A stretch of DNA of 64,000 nucleotides from DATFWC01 sp045801465. Its GTDB lineage: Bacteria > Pseudomonadota > Alphaproteobacteria > Rhizobiales > Xanthobacteraceae. Positions 16,585 to 25,548 of the stretch are shown one piece after another. Where the stretch lies: NCBI GenBank assembly GCA_045801465.1, contig JBJMSU010000172.1, positions 1 to 64,000 of the forward strand, in the 5' to 3' direction. The position numbers were made by a program, and so were the translations under genes. Each line of letters opens with the position of its first letter. Position 1 is the stretch's first letter. The notes under the pieces were generated by a model, which was given only the letters and a program-made list of their open reading frames with translations, searched no databases and was not told where the DNA came from.

Positions 16585-17385
16585 TTACCGCACGGCATAG
16601 AATTTGACGTCGAGCGACCAGCGTGCCTCCTGCAGCTGGCCCCCCTCTTCGTTCGGGATCCTGAGTTCCTGCGCCCGATTGCTGACGTAGGTCACGGCTT
16701 CCGCCTGGCCCAGGAGATTGGGCGGCACGTCCGGCAGATCGATCATCTGCACCGGCCGATCGCTCAAGAGCGCAATCATCATGGCGGTGCCCTCAGGGGG
16801 AGAGGCGACGAACTCGAAGCCGGCGTAAGGGTCGGTCGGATTGGGAATCACGACGGGCTTGCCGGGCTTGATGCGATTGCTGTTTTGCCGCCCGCCGGCG
16901 GCGGTCAGGAGAGACATCGGGTTGGGATAGATTTGCGTCACCTTGCCCGTCGCATCGACGTCGACCAGCAGAAGATAGCCCTCTTTCTTAGTGCTGATGC
17001 GGAAGAAAACCTTGGTGCCGGTCGGGATTTCCGCCCCGGGCAGGATGTCCACTGCGAGCTCCGCCGCATTGGCGACCTTGATCCCGGGCGGCAGCTTGCC
17101 GAGCGGCGCGGGCGTGGTCGGGATGGCGGCTTCCTTTGTCGGTGCGTTCAGCGCCGGAATCGACGTCAAGCCGGGAGGCGGCGTGAGCACCGCGGCACCG
17201 GTCTCGGGCGGCGGAGCCGGCGTGGTCGCGCCGGGGGCAGCGGTCGGTGCATCAATGATCTTGACGCCGCGCGAGCGCTCTTGTTGCTCTGCCGATGCGG
17301 GACCCAACGCGCTCCCGGCAAGCAAAGCCACAACGGTATGGACGAGCAGAAGGGACTTCGTCGGGCGCAGCATCGGCAACCTCAT
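16585..17385 (-). CDS. Exported DUF4384 domain protein
   Basis: A 266-residue protein with signal peptide (MLRPTKSLLLVHTVVALLAG, cleavage near ASAEQ), a Pro/Ala-rich linker, and a C-terminal domain of about 150 residues with VFFRISTKKEGYLLLVDVDA followed by GKVTQIYPN. That is the pattern of DUF4384, a beta-rich domain frequently associated with bacterial caspase-like proteins and of unknown function. Its ATG at 17385 overlaps the stop of the caspase/DUF4384 gene as ATGA, so the two are translated together. The long upstream frame is a shadow of that neighbour. Confidence 0.8.
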   Translation of the reverse strand: MRLPMLRPTKSLLLVHTVVALLAGSALGPASAEQQERSRGVKIIDAPTAAPGATTPAPPPETGAAVLTPPPGLTSIPALNAPTKEAAIPTTPAPLGKLPPGIKVANAAELAVDILPGAEIPTGTKVFFRISTKKEGYLLLVDVDATGKVTQIYPNPMSLLTAAGGRQNSNRIKPGKPVVIPNPTDPYAGFEFVASPPEGTAMMIALLSDRPVQMIDLPDVPPNLLGQAEAVTYVSNRAQELRIPNEEGGQLQEARWSLDVKFYAVR

Positions 17386-19085
17386 GGCGCGGTGAACAGG
17401 CTGGTGGCTCCGATCCGGGCATCCCCCGGGGCAAATTTCTGCATCAGTGCGATCGCCTGCGTGGCGGCGCGGCGTCCGTTGAGCTGCGTCAGCGCATCCT
17501 CGAGCGCCGTCATCCGCTGTTCCGACGTCACCGCAATGATCTGATCGGCACCGAACGGCTCCCGCACCCGTACCTTGAGGCTGAACTCCGCCTTGTCGGT
17601 CACGCGCGGATCGGCGCCGGCCGGATAGAGCAGCTGCACGGTCCCGTCGCCGGCGATGTTGAACAGGATCAAGGCGCGTCCGGCCACTTCCGCGACCTCG
17701 ACTTGAACGGTCTTGTCCCTGCGGTGCAGGCGGTCGTCCGGGCTCATCCGGATCACCTGCGGCGCCCTGGTGGCGAGTTGCTTGAGATCGCGAACCGCTG
17801 CGGCGCGATCGATGATGCTCGACAACTCGTTCTTCTCGATCTTGTAGGCGATCACGTCGCCCCAAGCGAGCACGTCGCGCGATTTCGGATCCCAGATGAT
17901 GTCGGGATAGTCCACCGGCTTGACGATTTCGAACGGCGCTTCACGACGCGCGAGACCGCTGAAATGGCCGCTTTGGCCGTCCAGCGAGGCGAGCCGCACC
18001 GGCTTTTGCGGCCTGCCTGCCTGGGGCTCGTTGCCCTTCGGCGTCACCGACAGCGTCTGCGCGACCCTGTCCGACACGGCGAGCGAATCGCGGCGCGGCG
18101 GAATCTCGGCCGGTTCGGCCAGTTGCACACTGCGCGTCAGCTGGAATGCGGCGTCCCGCTCGAGGTCGCGGCTGGGCGAGGTCATCGTCACGACGTTCTG
18201 CCGCTGCTCGGAGAGTTGATAGACCACCTGACGCACGTGGGTGAACAGCTCTTTGAGGGTGATCCGGCCGTCGCCGTCGCTGTCCGCGTTGCCCTCGATC
18301 GCGCGCGCTATGGCGTAGCTGAGCGCGCCGCGCAATCCGTCGATGCCCGGAATGCGCACCTCTGGTGCCTTGGTCTTGCGATCGACGGCGGCGAGAAACG
18401 CGGTGCGATCGAAGTCCAATTCCGTCATGAACTCGTCCGCGCTGGTGGTGACCGGCCGCAATGTGTCGACCGTGAGCTGGTAGGTCGTGACCTGCCGGTA
18501 GCTCATTTCTCCGGCGCGCGGATCGATTTCGCGCGTCAAGCCGCCTCCGTGACAGCTGTCCGCAATGAACAGAACCTGCGCGCCGCGCAGTTCGAGCTGC
18601 TTGATGAAGTGGTGGAATTCCTTGCCCAGGATCCGTTGCTGCGATCCCGCCGGGGAGGTATCGAAACCGGGCAGCAGAAACACCTCCTCCATTCCGTCCG
18701 GGTGCGAGCCCTTCACGCGCTCCGGCTCCTGCGCGCCGTGTCCGGCGATCGAGAGCACGACGGTGTCCCCGGAGTTGGCCCGCTGCACCAGCTGGCCGAT
18801 TTCGCGCAGAACGGAAGCGCGGTCCGCTTGCGTGTCGATCAGGGCGGTCACGTCGCGCGTGCCCATGCGGCGCAGCGCCGTCTCGATGTCCCGGGCATCC
18901 GCAACGGCGCCCTTGAGCGGCCGAACGTTCCTGTAGGCGTCGATGCCGATGACCAGCGCGCGCACCTCGCCGCCCTCGGGGCTGCGCAGGAGAGACACGT
19001 CGGCAGAGGCTTGCGTAGCGGCGATACCGATGACGGCAAGCCCTGCCGCACACCATGACAGAAGTCGTGACCGGCTGGAGCGCAT
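17382..19085 (-). CDS. Exported caspase-family protein with EF-hand loop and C-terminal DUF4384-like domain
   Basis: A 567-residue protein starting with a signal peptide (cleavage near ATQASAD). The peptidase domain has VRALVIGIDAYRN, catalytic His116 in SIAGHGAQE and catalytic Cys178 in FIADSCHGGG. Residues 268-279 read DSDGDGRITLKE, a textbook 12-residue EF-hand calcium loop followed by a helix. The C-terminal 150 residues (ALILFNIAGDGTVQLLYPAG) resemble DUF4384. Calcium-dependent activation is known in many eukaryotic metacaspases; calcium control here is inference. A GGGGAGACGGGG ribosome site precedes ATG 19085, which lies 17 bases after the OmpA-domain gene. Confidence 0.83.
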   Translation of the reverse strand: MRSSRSRLLSWCAAGLAVIGIAATQASADVSLLRSPEGGEVRALVIGIDAYRNVRPLKGAVADARDIETALRRMGTRDVTALIDTQADRASVLREIGQLVQRANSGDTVVLSIAGHGAQEPERVKGSHPDGMEEVFLLPGFDTSPAGSQQRILGKEFHHFIKQLELRGAQVLFIADSCHGGGLTREIDPRAGEMSYRQVTTYQLTVDTLRPVTTSADEFMTELDFDRTAFLAAVDRKTKAPEVRIPGIDGLRGALSYAIARAIEGNADSDGDGRITLKELFTHVRQVVYQLSEQRQNVVTMTSPSRDLERDAAFQLTRSVQLAEPAEIPPRRDSLAVSDRVAQTLSVTPKGNEPQAGRPQKPVRLASLDGQSGHFSGLARREAPFEIVKPVDYPDIIWDPKSRDVLAWGDVIAYKIEKNELSSIIDRAAAVRDLKQLATRAPQVIRMSPDDRLHRRDKTVQVEVAEVAGRALILFNIAGDGTVQLLYPAGADPRVTDKAEFSLKVRVREPFGADQIIAVTSEQRMTALEDALTQLNGRRAATQAIALMQKFAPGDARIGATSLFTAP

Positions 19086-19102
19086 TGCCCCGTCTCCCCT
19101 GA

Positions 19103-20065
19103 TTATTGACGCTGCCACTCTACGCGCCGATTGAGCGCATAGATGTCTTCCTGGCTGAGACCGGACGTGTCGGACACGCGCATGGGTTCGTTCGCACCTT
19201 TGCCGACCGTCTCCACCGCGACCTCCAGACCATTCTGGCGCACGAAGGCCGCAATCGTCTCGGCACGCTCGCGCGAGAGCTTCATGTTGAACTCGGCGGT
19301 GCCGCGCACGTCGGTGTGCCCGACCAGTACGAGCCGCGACGGATGCTGCTGCTTGAGCACCTCGACCAGCTCGCGCGCGGCTTCCTCGCCGACGCTGGTC
19401 AAATTCGCCTTGCGGTATTCGAAGGTGATCGGCACCGGGATGGCGCGCGGGAGAATGCCGCGCACCGAGCGGGAATAGAAGCCGCCAACCGAACCGTCGC
19501 GCTGGTCCTTGGCCGCCTGGACGAATCTGGAGCTTCCATCGGAGGCAAGTCCGTTGGCGGCGAGCAGCCGGGCCTGTGCGGCCCGCTCGACGAGACCCTC
19601 GATCTCGAATCTGGACGGCACAGTCGGGGTCAATGTCTCGTTCTTGATGATCTCGATCGCGCGGTCATAGGCCTGCGCCGCTTCGGCGAACCGGCGCTCC
19701 CCGAAGCGAACCTCGGCCAATGTTCCCGACGCCTGCCAGAGCACTTCGCGCGCTTCCGCCGCCCTGAGCAGGCGATCGTAATCGATCGCCGGCCGGCCGC
19801 GCGCCATCAGGATCTGCGCCGCGTTCAGACGCAGCGCGGCAAGCCGCCGTTGCGCCGGAATCTGGAACCGGCCGCACTCCACGCCCATCGCGATCTTATC
19901 GACCAGCGCTTGCGCCTCGTCATCGAGGCCGGCGTCCACGGCCCGGTTGAAATCGTCGAGCAAGGGCTGGCATTCCGCCGCCGATGCCGGGTGGGCCATG
20001 CCGAGCGCAAGGATCAAGGCAATGACAGGCAGAGCCACGGCCCGAGAATCGACCAGAAAAGACAT
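19103..20065 (-). CDS. Exported OmpA-domain protein
   Basis: A 320-residue protein with a signal peptide (MSFLVDSRAVALPVIALILA, cleavage near ASAAE), an alpha-helical, TPR-like middle (FGERRFAEAAQAYDRAIEII) and a C-terminal OmpA/Pal peptidoglycan-binding domain: LVLVGHTDVRGTAEFN, LSRERAETIAAFV and NRRVEW. OmpA domains hold meso-diaminopimelate of the cell wall. It is the first gene of a three-gene transcription unit OmpA, caspase-DUF4384, DUF4384. ATG 20065 follows an AAGGGG ribosome site; the upstream frame extension lacks a signal peptide at its start. Confidence 0.87.
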   Translation of the reverse strand: MSFLVDSRAVALPVIALILALGMAHPASAAECQPLLDDFNRAVDAGLDDEAQALVDKIAMGVECGRFQIPAQRRLAALRLNAAQILMARGRPAIDYDRLLRAAEAREVLWQASGTLAEVRFGERRFAEAAQAYDRAIEIIKNETLTPTVPSRFEIEGLVERAAQARLLAANGLASDGSSRFVQAAKDQRDGSVGGFYSRSVRGILPRAIPVPITFEYRKANLTSVGEEAARELVEVLKQQHPSRLVLVGHTDVRGTAEFNMKLSRERAETIAAFVRQNGLEVAVETVGKGANEPMRVSDTSGLSQEDIYALNRRVEWQRQ

Positions 20066-20366
20066 GCGTGCCCCTTGCACGATCCGCCGCAGCCCGGACA
20101 AGGATATGGGGAGCGGTCTTGCCAGGCAACTTGCCGATAGCCTCTGGCTATCGAGTTCCGGCAGGCGATTGCGGGGCGGTCTGGACAGTTTGCATTCCGG
20201 CATTTTCGCTTCCTATTGCCTCGATCGATATCTTGTCTGCCGGTAAGTGACGCCAAGCCGCCCGATGGTTCATGCCACGGATGCGCGTCGCCGCGAACAG
20301 CTCATCACTGTGCCGTGAGGGCCCGGTCCGCCCGAACTGTCGGAAGATTAACCACGTTTCAGGATT
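20066..20366. promoter_or_regulatory. Promoter region of the OmpA/caspase operon with near-perfect palindrome
   Basis: About 300 bases without a supported gene. At 20135-20153 is a perfect 8-bp stem with 3-base spacer (CGATAGCC TCT GGCTATCG), some 70 bases upstream of the OmpA-domain gene start. The same ATAG-N7-CTAT plan occurs at 16395-16413 and 22171-22187. A transcription-factor operator is the simplest reading; a transcript hairpin is the alternative. Confidence 0.45.
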
Positions 20367-22082
20367 CTACCGTTGCCGCGCGCGCGTCTTCGGCTCAGGC
20401 TGTTTCGGCTGCGGCTTTTCGGGCGTCGCCACCTGCGCATGCGCGACCTGCGTGTCGTTGGCGAGCGCGCGAAAACGGACCGGCGTGTACCCGCGGGCGA
20501 GCAGCGCGGCGACCGGATAGGTGTTGCGGCACACGCGGCCGTTGCAGGAGCCCGGCGATGCCTCGATCACTTCGGCCTTGCGGTCGGGCGTGAAGCGCAG
20601 GAACAGCATCACGTGCGAATGCGGCTTGTTGAACGCGTCGCCAGGACGCAGGTCCCAGACGTTGCCGATCGGGCTGGCGATCGCCGGGATCGCGGCCGTG
20701 GTGAAATGGGTGGAAAGCCCCCAGGCCGCGCTGACGAAGGCCGAGCAATCGACGCCCGCCACGTCGGTGCGCGGGTTGTTGCGGGTGCAGACGTTGCCCG
20801 CCAGCACCCCGCGCGAGAATCTTGCGCCGATCTGCGCCAGCGATCCCATGCACCCCCAGCAATACGGAATGCCGCGCACCTGCTGGCCGAGCTTGCCATG
20901 CAGGTAGCCGGGCCGCCGAATGCGGTTGAACCCGGTGCACGCGGTGTCGGGATCGCGGCCGTAGGCGGTCGGCGTCACCTGCCACTGAACGCCCTCGAAC
21001 GCGAACGCGGTTTCGATGACCTGCTGCCGGCTGAGCGGGCGCACGGCGGCAATCGGCCCTTTGCCCTTGCCGAAGGTGAATGCGGGCGTGGCCGGCGCCG
21101 GCGGCCCGACGTAGATCTCCTTGGCATTCTTCAGCGTGCGGAAGCCGACCGCGATCACGTCGACGGCATTGCGCTGCGTGCGCAGGAAATACACGTCGCC
21201 CTCGCCGGAGACCGTTACGAAGCGGCGGGACAAAGGCGTCTGGTTGTTCAGCGGCAGCTCGTAGATCCCTTCCAGCGCGCCGGCGCGCGAATAGCGGGCC
21301 ACGAACGCGGCGGCGCCGGTCGACAAGGCCGGCACGTTCTCGCCGAGCACGAACATGCGGCCTTGATGGTCGACCTCGAGGAATTCGACGGCCCCGAGGC
21401 GATCACGGACTTTCATCTGCAGCTGGGCCACGGGTTTGGTCTCGCCCTGCTGGCGGACTTCGATGCGCACGCTCGACTCGCCCTTGTCGGGGATCACGTC
21501 GGCGACGACCGAACCGGCGCCGCGCGAGGCCACGTGCTGGCGTGAGCGGGCGCGCCCCTCGCTGCTGCGGGCCGCACGCGTGTTCGGGTCGAGGAGCTCG
21601 AGCGCATCGGCCGGCTTCTGCGAGCCCATCTGGGCGAAGGCCGAGAGGGCGAAATCGTCCTCCGCCGCGCGCGTCGAGATTTCCTGCAGACCGCGCGTCG
21701 ACGTCTCCTCCGGGCCGGTCGCCTGCAGCGCCCGCACGGAACCGTCCCAGATCAGGATTTCGCTCTTCCTCACCACGAGATCGGTCGGCTCGACGTCGTC
21801 GGGCAACACCAGCGTGCGTGCTTCCGCGCCGGCATTCTTGGGGTCGAAGCGCAAGATGCGGCCGTTGACCTGATCGAGCAGATAGAGTTCGCCGTTCTCG
21901 CCGCTGGTCAGCGCCTGCGGGCCATTGATTTCCGTATCCTGGCTCGCGTCGACGATGCCGACGGCACCCTGTCCGCTGCCCCCGGGGAAGCTCCGAACCA
22001 CAGCGTCGGCAGCGGCGCTGCCGGACCATGCCGACAAGCATCCGACGAGGCACCACCCAAACGTGCGTTGCATACGCGTCAT
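20367..22082 (-). CDS. Exported beta-propeller protein with C-terminal NlpC/P60-like domain
   Basis: A 571-residue protein with a signal peptide (cleavage near GSAAADA). The first 330 residues contain repeated strand motifs such as ENGELYLLDQVNGRILRFD, HQGRMFVLGENV and GEGDVYFLRT, which look like blades of an NHL/SMP-30 type propeller. The C-terminus (about 380-540) reads GIPYCWGC, GVDCSAFVSAAWG with Cys446, and PHSHVMLFL with His488/His490, the Cys-His arrangement of NlpC/P60 cysteine peptidases acting on peptidoglycan or amide bonds. The pairing is unusual. It is transcribed alone; a basic Pro/Lys-rich tail ends the protein. The function is inferred from domain architecture. Confidence 0.7.
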   Translation of the reverse strand: MTRMQRTFGWCLVGCLSAWSGSAAADAVVRSFPGGSGQGAVGIVDASQDTEINGPQALTSGENGELYLLDQVNGRILRFDPKNAGAEARTLVLPDDVEPTDLVVRKSEILIWDGSVRALQATGPEETSTRGLQEISTRAAEDDFALSAFAQMGSQKPADALELLDPNTRAARSSEGRARSRQHVASRGAGSVVADVIPDKGESSVRIEVRQQGETKPVAQLQMKVRDRLGAVEFLEVDHQGRMFVLGENVPALSTGAAAFVARYSRAGALEGIYELPLNNQTPLSRRFVTVSGEGDVYFLRTQRNAVDVIAVGFRTLKNAKEIYVGPPAPATPAFTFGKGKGPIAAVRPLSRQQVIETAFAFEGVQWQVTPTAYGRDPDTACTGFNRIRRPGYLHGKLGQQVRGIPYCWGCMGSLAQIGARFSRGVLAGNVCTRNNPRTDVAGVDCSAFVSAAWGLSTHFTTAAIPAIASPIGNVWDLRPGDAFNKPHSHVMLFLRFTPDRKAEVIEASPGSCNGRVCRNTYPVAALLARGYTPVRFRALANDTQVAHAQVATPEKPQPKQPEPKTRARQR

Positions 22083-22170
22083 CGCAGACCTCGGCCGCCA
22101 GATGAAAACAATTCACCATACCACATTGCGTGACGAGGCTCGCAATTCACACCCGCCCGGTCTGCAGCAT

Positions 22171-22187
22171 CATAGGGCGCCGCTATG
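22171..22187. promoter_or_regulatory. CATAG-N7-CTATG palindrome between divergent genes
   Basis: CATAG, GGCGCCG, CTATG forms an inverted repeat with a self-complementary GGCGCC core. It sits 90 bases upstream of the propeller/NlpC-like gene and 80 bases upstream of the small gene at 22268. It shares the ATAG-N7-CTAT spacing of the elements at 16395 and 20134. Confidence 0.4.
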
Positions 22188-22267
22188 CTGCGCCGGTGCA
22201 GCGCCGCCCGGGTCGCAACGTGGCGGCACTCTGTGCTATGAGGGGTGCGCACGCGGAGGGATTCCAG

Positions 22268-22570
22268 ATGGCACGCAACAAGTTCGAACAGGTCGACGAG
22301 GTTCAGCCCGATGCGGTGACGCTGTCGCTGATGAAGGAGGGCGATCGCGAAGCCGGCGTCGTCATCTTCCCGGCCAGCGCGAGCGGCGGCCGCACCGCCG
22401 AGGACCAGGTCAGCCCGCGCATGGCTGCCAAGGATTCCTTCCGTCACGCCGTGAAGCTGGCTAACGAGATGAAGGTCGCCCTGGTGGTCATGGACCCGCA
22501 AAGAGTTTGGCAGTCCGAATGGGGCGATCTTGCCCGCTATGAGGAAGGGGACGAGCCTGCCGGAGCATGA
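22268..22570 (+). CDS. Small conserved-looking hypothetical protein
   Basis: A 100-residue acidic, soluble protein with no signal peptide or membrane segment. The ATG at 22268 has a good GGAGGGA ribosome site, and codon use is like the neighbours, so I consider it real. The sequence begins MARNKFEQVDEVQPDAVTL and has a predicted strand-helix character (AGVVIFPAS, ALVVMDPQRVWQ). I do not recognise a family. It is divergent from the propeller gene and stands alone. Confidence 0.65.
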   Translation: MARNKFEQVDEVQPDAVTLSLMKEGDREAGVVIFPASASGGRTAEDQVSPRMAAKDSFRHAVKLANEMKVALVVMDPQRVWQSEWGDLARYEEGDEPAGA

Positions 22571-22766
22571 CCGGTTTCCGCCCCGCCCGCGCCGCCGCGA
22601 CCTGCTGCAGACATGCGACAACTGTGCTAAGCCGCGGCCGGCATTCATGACTGTGCGCAGATCCGGCATGGTCCTTGCGTGATCCTCGGATGTGGAACTC
22701 GGGTTTGAACTTCCTAGCGTCAGTCTCGACCAACACACGACCGGTTCAAGTCCTGGGAGATTTAAG

Positions 22767-23780
22767 ATGCGGTTGAGGTGCCCCTCATTGGCGCTTGCCT
22801 CCTCGTTTTTGCTGCTAATTGCGGGTTTTCCGGCTGCGCAGGCCAACGATTCGGCGGCCGAGCTCTCGGTCGGCGGCCTCACCTTTACCAAATCGGCGGA
22901 TATTTCCATTGAATCGGAAGAACTTACGATCACTCCCGATCTTGTGACCGTCCGCTACAATTTTCGCAACAACGCCGCCACCCCGGTCAATCTCACGGTC
23001 GCCTTCCCGCTGCCGGACATCGACCTCGCCGAGGCGGAGACCTACGCGATCCCGACCAACGATCCCGTGAACTTCGTCGGCTTCGAGACCAAGGTCGACG
23101 GCAAGCCGATCAAGCTCAACATCGTTCAGCGCGCCGTCCTCGGGGCCAAGGACGTCGGCGCGACGCTGCGCGGGCTCGGCGTCCCGTTGCTGCCGCTCGG
23201 CACCCAGCAGATCAAATTGACCGAGTTGCCGCAGCCGGCGCGCGACAAATTGATCGAGGAAGGGCTGCTGACCCAGGCCGGCACCAACGATCAGGGACGC
23301 CCGCTGTACGAGGCGACCTGGACGGTGAAGACCTCCGCGGTCCGGCAGCAGACCTTTGCGCCCAATCGCCTCGTCACGGTCGAGCACCGGTACCGGCCGA
23401 GCGTCGGGCTCAGCCAGGACACCGTGTTGCGCAAGGGGCTGCGGCAGAACAAGGGAATGGAAAGCGAAGTCGAGCGCTACCGCAACGAGTATTGCATCCA
23501 GCCGGCTTTTCTCACCGCCCTCGACAAGCTCGGCGGCCCCGCGGAGCCCAACACCGGCAAGGTGCAGGAGCGCCGGATCGCCTATCGGCTGAAGACCGGC
23601 GCGAACTGGGCCGGCCCGATCAAGGACTTCCGCCTCGTGGTCGACCGCCAGAAGACGGAGCGGCTGGTCAGTTTCTGCGCCCCCAACATGAAGCCGATCT
23701 CGCCCACCGCCATCGAGGCGAGCGCCAAGGATTTCACCCCCGACAAGGACCTCAAGATCCTGATCGTCGGCCGCTTCTGA
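22767..23780 (+). CDS. DUF4424 domain exported protein
   Basis: A 337-residue protein with a signal peptide (MRLRCPSLALASSFLLLIAG, cleavage near AQAND). The mature start NDSAAELSVGGLTFTKSADI and the SIESEELTITPDLVTVRYNF strand are the typical opening of DUF4424, a periplasmic family of unknown function common in Rhizobiales, often as paralogues. Cysteines in NEYCIQPAF and LVSFCAPN may form a disulfide. ATG 22767 is preceded by TGGGAGA. The gene ends one base before the end of the convergent methyltransferase gene, so the two 3' ends abut. Confidence 0.8.
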   Translation: MRLRCPSLALASSFLLLIAGFPAAQANDSAAELSVGGLTFTKSADISIESEELTITPDLVTVRYNFRNNAATPVNLTVAFPLPDIDLAEAETYAIPTNDPVNFVGFETKVDGKPIKLNIVQRAVLGAKDVGATLRGLGVPLLPLGTQQIKLTELPQPARDKLIEEGLLTQAGTNDQGRPLYEATWTVKTSAVRQQTFAPNRLVTVEHRYRPSVGLSQDTVLRKGLRQNKGMESEVERYRNEYCIQPAFLTALDKLGGPAEPNTGKVQERRIAYRLKTGANWAGPIKDFRLVVDRQKTERLVSFCAPNMKPISPTAIEASAKDFTPDKDLKILIVGRF

Positions 23781-25370
23781 TTACGCGACGAGCAGCGCCA
23801 GGCGGGCCAGCAGCTCCAGATTTCGCTCCATGTTTTCACGTGAGATGATCGGCGCGGCGCTTGCACCGCCGTCGCCGTCACCCTTTTTGCGCGCAATCTG
23901 CGGCGCTGCCGCGGCGAGATCGGACATCAGCTGATCGATCGTCCGGGTCCCGTCGAGGAGCGTGAGAAGGCGCTGGCTGATCGGATCGTCCAGCACGACG
24001 GTGCAGTGCCGCAGGTTGGTGAGGAGCGGTCCTGTCTCGGCCTGCTTGCGCGCCAGCAGGCTTGCCTCCGGCCGTTCGCTGATGCCCGCCGCCAGCCGCG
24101 GCGGAAACACATCGACATCGATGACGCCGGCACAGAAGCTGCGCATCAGGATCTCGGTCAACGATTCCAGCTGCTCATCGAGATTCTCGCGCACCGAATC
24201 GGCTGCCGGTCCGAGGCGGGCGAGGGCGGCGGTCACAAGCTCGTCGAAGCCGATCGCCTGCGGCCAGATCGCCCCGAGGTGGACAAGGACAGCCTTGCTG
24301 AGCCCGTGATCGGTGGACATGCGCTGGCCGGCCCGCGTCTTGAATTCGGCCCGCCCGGGCGCCTGCGGATCGAGATCAGGCGCTCCCGGCATGATGTCCG
24401 TGCTGATCTGAAAGTCCCTGATGCGGCTCAGCGCGACCGGCCGGCGCAGCTCGATCTCGTGGTGGCAGAACAACGTTTCGCGGAACATGCGCCCCTTGAT
24501 GAAGTCGAGGTACTGCTCGCGCGTCACCCAGTCCTCGACGGGAATCTGCTGCAGCAATTTGATCGCGGGCTCCGAGTGGCTTTGCAATTCCAGGAGCGCC
24601 CCGGTCATCAGCGGCGCGGTGGCGTCGGTCAGGTATTGCAGACCCTCGCGAGCGGCGTCCTCGACCACCTGGTGGAGGAAGAAGGCGGTGGCGCCGGCAT
24701 CGAGATCGTCGTGATGGAGCACGGCTTCCTGCATCTTGGAGATGCGCTCGTACTGGCTCCGCAATACGACCCCGTAAACCTCCTTGTCGTTGCTCATCTC
24801 GGCCAGGACCTGCAGGAGCGCGCGTCCTTGCTGGACACGCTGCTGCGGATCGGCATTGTCGCGCACGTGATACAGCATGATGCTGCGGGCGAGATCGCGC
24901 AGGTACGAGCCGGGGTGGCAATTGTAGCTGACGTAAGCGACGCCCTGCCGGGACAGATTGTTGCGAAAGATCGACAGGATCTTCGCGCGGACGTGCGGCG
25001 GCACCCACGAATAGACACCGTGGCCGACGATGTAGTCGAACTGCCCGTCGTCGGGGGTCATCTCGGTGATGTCGAGAGCGCGCAAGTCGATGTTGCGCAG
25101 TCCAAGCCGGGCCACCGCCTTTTGGCCGATCTCGATGGCGCGCGCGCTGAGATCAACGCCGAGGAATACGCTGTCCGGATACTGATAGGCCACGGGAATG
25201 AGATTTCCGCCGTCCCCGCAGCCGAGTTCGAGCATGCGGCAGCGCGCCGGCGGCGCGGGTTGCATGCCGTGGAACGACGCCAGTGTGGCGAGCCGACCCG
25301 GGTGCGTCTGGCTGAACGGAAAGCCCGGATAAAGCATCTGGTCATAGGCGAAGGTAGCGGCGTCGTTCAT
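23781..25370 (-). CDS. Class I SAM methyltransferase with methyltransferase regulatory domain
   Basis: A 529-residue cytoplasmic protein. The N-terminal half is a Rossmann methyltransferase: motif I MLELGCGDGGN (46-56), acidic GVDLSARAIE, and the DYIVGHGVYSWVP motif. The middle (about 210-310) with EVYGVVLRSQYERISKMQEAVLHHDDL fits the methyltransferase regulatory domain found downstream of such enzymes, followed by a winged-helix-like C-terminus (VLVHLGAIWPQAIGFDELV). The substrate is unknown. ATG 25370 is preceded by GAGGGCGAG; the frame extends 15 codons further without support. A partial match to the cluster palindrome (ATAGCCTGTGG at 25447) lies about 77 bases upstream. Confidence 0.82.
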   Translation of the reverse strand: MNDAATFAYDQMLYPGFPFSQTHPGRLATLASFHGMQPAPPARCRMLELGCGDGGNLIPVAYQYPDSVFLGVDLSARAIEIGQKAVARLGLRNIDLRALDITEMTPDDGQFDYIVGHGVYSWVPPHVRAKILSIFRNNLSRQGVAYVSYNCHPGSYLRDLARSIMLYHVRDNADPQQRVQQGRALLQVLAEMSNDKEVYGVVLRSQYERISKMQEAVLHHDDLDAGATAFFLHQVVEDAAREGLQYLTDATAPLMTGALLELQSHSEPAIKLLQQIPVEDWVTREQYLDFIKGRMFRETLFCHHEIELRRPVALSRIRDFQISTDIMPGAPDLDPQAPGRAEFKTRAGQRMSTDHGLSKAVLVHLGAIWPQAIGFDELVTAALARLGPAADSVRENLDEQLESLTEILMRSFCAGVIDVDVFPPRLAAGISERPEASLLARKQAETGPLLTNLRHCTVVLDDPISQRLLTLLDGTRTIDQLMSDLAAAAPQIARKKGDGDGGASAAPIISRENMERNLELLARLALLVA

Positions 25371-25548
25371 GGCTCGCCCTCGTTGTTTGCAGCCAGTCTG
25401 CCCGTTTTCGAGCACAGGATAGCGCAGAATGCCCCCTTAAGAACGCATAGCCTGTGGTCGTCAGTGCCGGCCAAATCGCGCCGGGTTCACGGCGCCGGCG
25501 AATTTAGATGCGGCTCCGAGCCCAGGATCGTATGCCGGAAGGCCCGCC

